Below, one piece after another: positions 6,114-6,802 of a DNA stretch of 6,802 nt; positions within the stretch are counted from its first letter, which is position 1, and every line of letters starts with the position of its first letter. This DNA comes from Gemmatimonadota bacterium (lineage in GTDB: Bacteria > Gemmatimonadota > Gemmatimonadetes > Gemmatimonadales > GWC2-71-9), in contig SMVY01000164.1 of the NCBI GenBank assembly GCA_004357415.1, forward strand, positions 1-6,802, given 5' to 3'. Under the pieces are notes generated by a model. It searched no databases. It worked only from the letters and a program-made list of their open reading frames with translations, and had not been told where the DNA came from. The translations under genes and the position numbers were made by a program.

Positions 6114-6344
6114 ATGACGACACGTTTTGAACGCCCCCCGGAACCGGCATACTACCCGACTCGATGGCATGATGTGGCCGACGTCCGGGTACTCAAGGCC
6201 AAGACCGGCGAGTGGCACAAACTGAGCCTGTGGCGGGCGGACATGACCCGGCGGGGCTGGTCGCTCCTGAAGGTGACCACCACCGACACCGAGTTGATGG
6301 CGGTCTTCGGTAAGACGAAAGTCCCGCAAGCCTCGCCACCCTGA
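6114..6344 (+). CDS. Small hypothetical protein, 76 residues
   Basis: I do not recognise this family. The product is small, basic and hydrophilic, with several tryptophans (RWHDV, GEWHKLSLW, RRGWSLL) and a pattern that suggests short beta strands: DVRVLKA, WHKLSLWRA, GWSLLKVTT, TELMAVFGK. It has no signal peptide, membrane helix or cysteine. The ATG at 6114 has no obvious Shine-Dalgarno, so it may be weakly translated, expressed from a near-leaderless transcript, or mis-started. It begins 101 nt after rnpB and ends 42 nt before the next gene on the same strand, so the two may be co-transcribed. The frame has the GC-rich third positions typical of the neighbours, which supports real coding. 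It is the only reasonable frame here; the opposite-strand frames are shadows. Confidence 0.6.
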   Translation: MTTRFERPPEPAYYPTRWHDVADVRVLKAKTGEWHKLSLWRADMTRRGWSLLKVTTTDTELMAVFGKTKVPQASPP

Positions 6345-6370
6345 TCCGATCCTTTCCCAGGGTCCCTTTT

Positions 6371-6378
6371 CCGTACGG
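6371..6378. repeat. 8-bp perfect palindrome CCGTACGG
   Basis: CCGTACGG lies in the 42-nt gap between the small gene and the secreted-protein gene, overlapping the GGGAG ribosome binding site by two bases. Too short to claim as an operator. Confidence 0.2.
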
Positions 6379-6386
6379 GAGATACC

Positions 6387-6802
6387 ATGCAGTTACGCTA
6401 CGCTACGCCGGCACTCGTGCTGGGCCTGTTGGCATTCCCGGTACTTTCGTCCCAGGACTCGACCACCGACCGATACCGGTTTGAAATCGAGACGACCTCG
6501 GTAACAGACCTCAGTGAGATGGGCCAGGGCGAAATGGAGAACAAGGTGGACCTCGCCGGCGAGCTGAGCGTAACGTTCGCCGAAGACGGCGGGATCACCC
6601 TCGTGCTCGACACCGTGACGGGAACCAGCAAGGGCCAAGGCCGGCCGCTAACTCCCGAGATGCTAGCCGACCTGATCGGGACCACCTGGACCGCTGTGCT
6701 GGACGACAAGGGCCGTCTCTCCAGTATCCAGACCATCGCGTCCTCCCAGGTGGCCTCCCAACTAGAGGGAAACCTCCTCAGGGGGCTGTTCCCTTACATC
6801 TC
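6387..6802 (+). CDS. Secreted or periplasmic protein of unknown function, 3'-truncated by window edge
   Basis: An open frame from ATG 6387 runs off the right edge, 138 complete codons. GGGAG (6377-6381) sits 5 nt before the ATG, a good ribosome binding site. The N-terminus MQLRYATPALVLGLLAFPVLSSQ is a typical Sec signal peptide: short basic start, hydrophobic core, and cleavage probably around residues 20-23. There is no lipobox cysteine, so it is not a lipoprotein. The mature part looks beta-rich and acidic (YRFEIETTSVTDL, KVDLAGELSVTFAEDGGITLVLDTV, then TWTAVLDDKGRLSSIQ), with alternating polar and hydrophobic residues as in extracytoplasmic beta-sandwich or barrel-like proteins. I do not recognise the family and cannot assign a function. 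The rest of the gene lies outside the window. Confidence 0.8.
   Translation, partial: MQLRYATPALVLGLLAFPVLSSQDSTTDRYRFEIETTSVTDLSEMGQGEMENKVDLAGELSVTFAEDGGITLVLDTVTGTSKGQGRPLTPEMLADLIGTTWTAVLDDKGRLSSIQTIASSQVASQLEGNLLRGLFPYI

Noticed and set aside
1..6802. CRISPR array, insertion sequence, tRNA or attachment site
   Set aside because: No regularly spaced long repeats, transposase or integrase reading frame, terminal inverted repeats or tRNA cloverleaf were seen on either strand.

Overview
The window is a GC-rich bacterial chromosomal segment. It is packed with genes and shows no sign of phage, transposon or CRISPR content. Two Hanks-type serine/threonine kinases lie close together. One has the order kinase, transmembrane segment, TolB/FlgO-like domain, TPR, and it stands beside an AraC-type regulator. 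This style is common in Gemmatimonadota and also occurs in Acidobacteriota and similar soil phyla. The phylum is an inference from architecture and base composition; no marker here fixes it. The RNase P RNA is the ordinary bacterial type A form and does not decide the phylum.

Layout: (1) 1-686 (+) is the C-terminal part of a soluble Ser/Thr kinase whose start lies upstream of the window. It overlaps by 4 nt with (2) pyrE, 683-1228 (+), orotate phosphoribosyltransferase. (3) 1229-1403 is a convergent gap with three CGCAG heptamer repeats, a C-tract cluster (possible G-quadruplex on the minus strand) and a GC hairpin at the end of (4) an AraC-family regulator, 1404-2261 (-), with a degenerate receiver-like N-terminus. 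(5) 2262-2500 is the divergent control region. It holds three GTTCAA(A)CC repeats, a hairpin over the regulator's ribosome binding site, and a structured leader in front of (6) a 1030-residue membrane receptor-like kinase, 2501-5593 (+). (7) rnpB, the RNase P RNA, lies at about 5646-6012 (+). (8) 6114-6344 (+) is a 76-residue protein of unknown function. (9) 6387 to the window end (+) is the start of a secreted or periplasmic protein of unknown function.

The AraC-type regulator and the membrane kinase form a plausible divergent regulatory pair: repeated operator-like sites lie between them and both start regions can fold. The kinase would put its catalytic domain in the cytoplasm and about 720 residues of TolB/FlgO-like and TPR sequence outside the membrane, so it looks like a sensor. 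The kinase/pyrE overlap suggests coupled expression of a signalling protein with a pyrimidine biosynthesis enzyme. pyrE and rnpB are housekeeping genes. I see no proven novel system. The best leads are the divergent control region and its leader, and the kinase-pyrE coupling.
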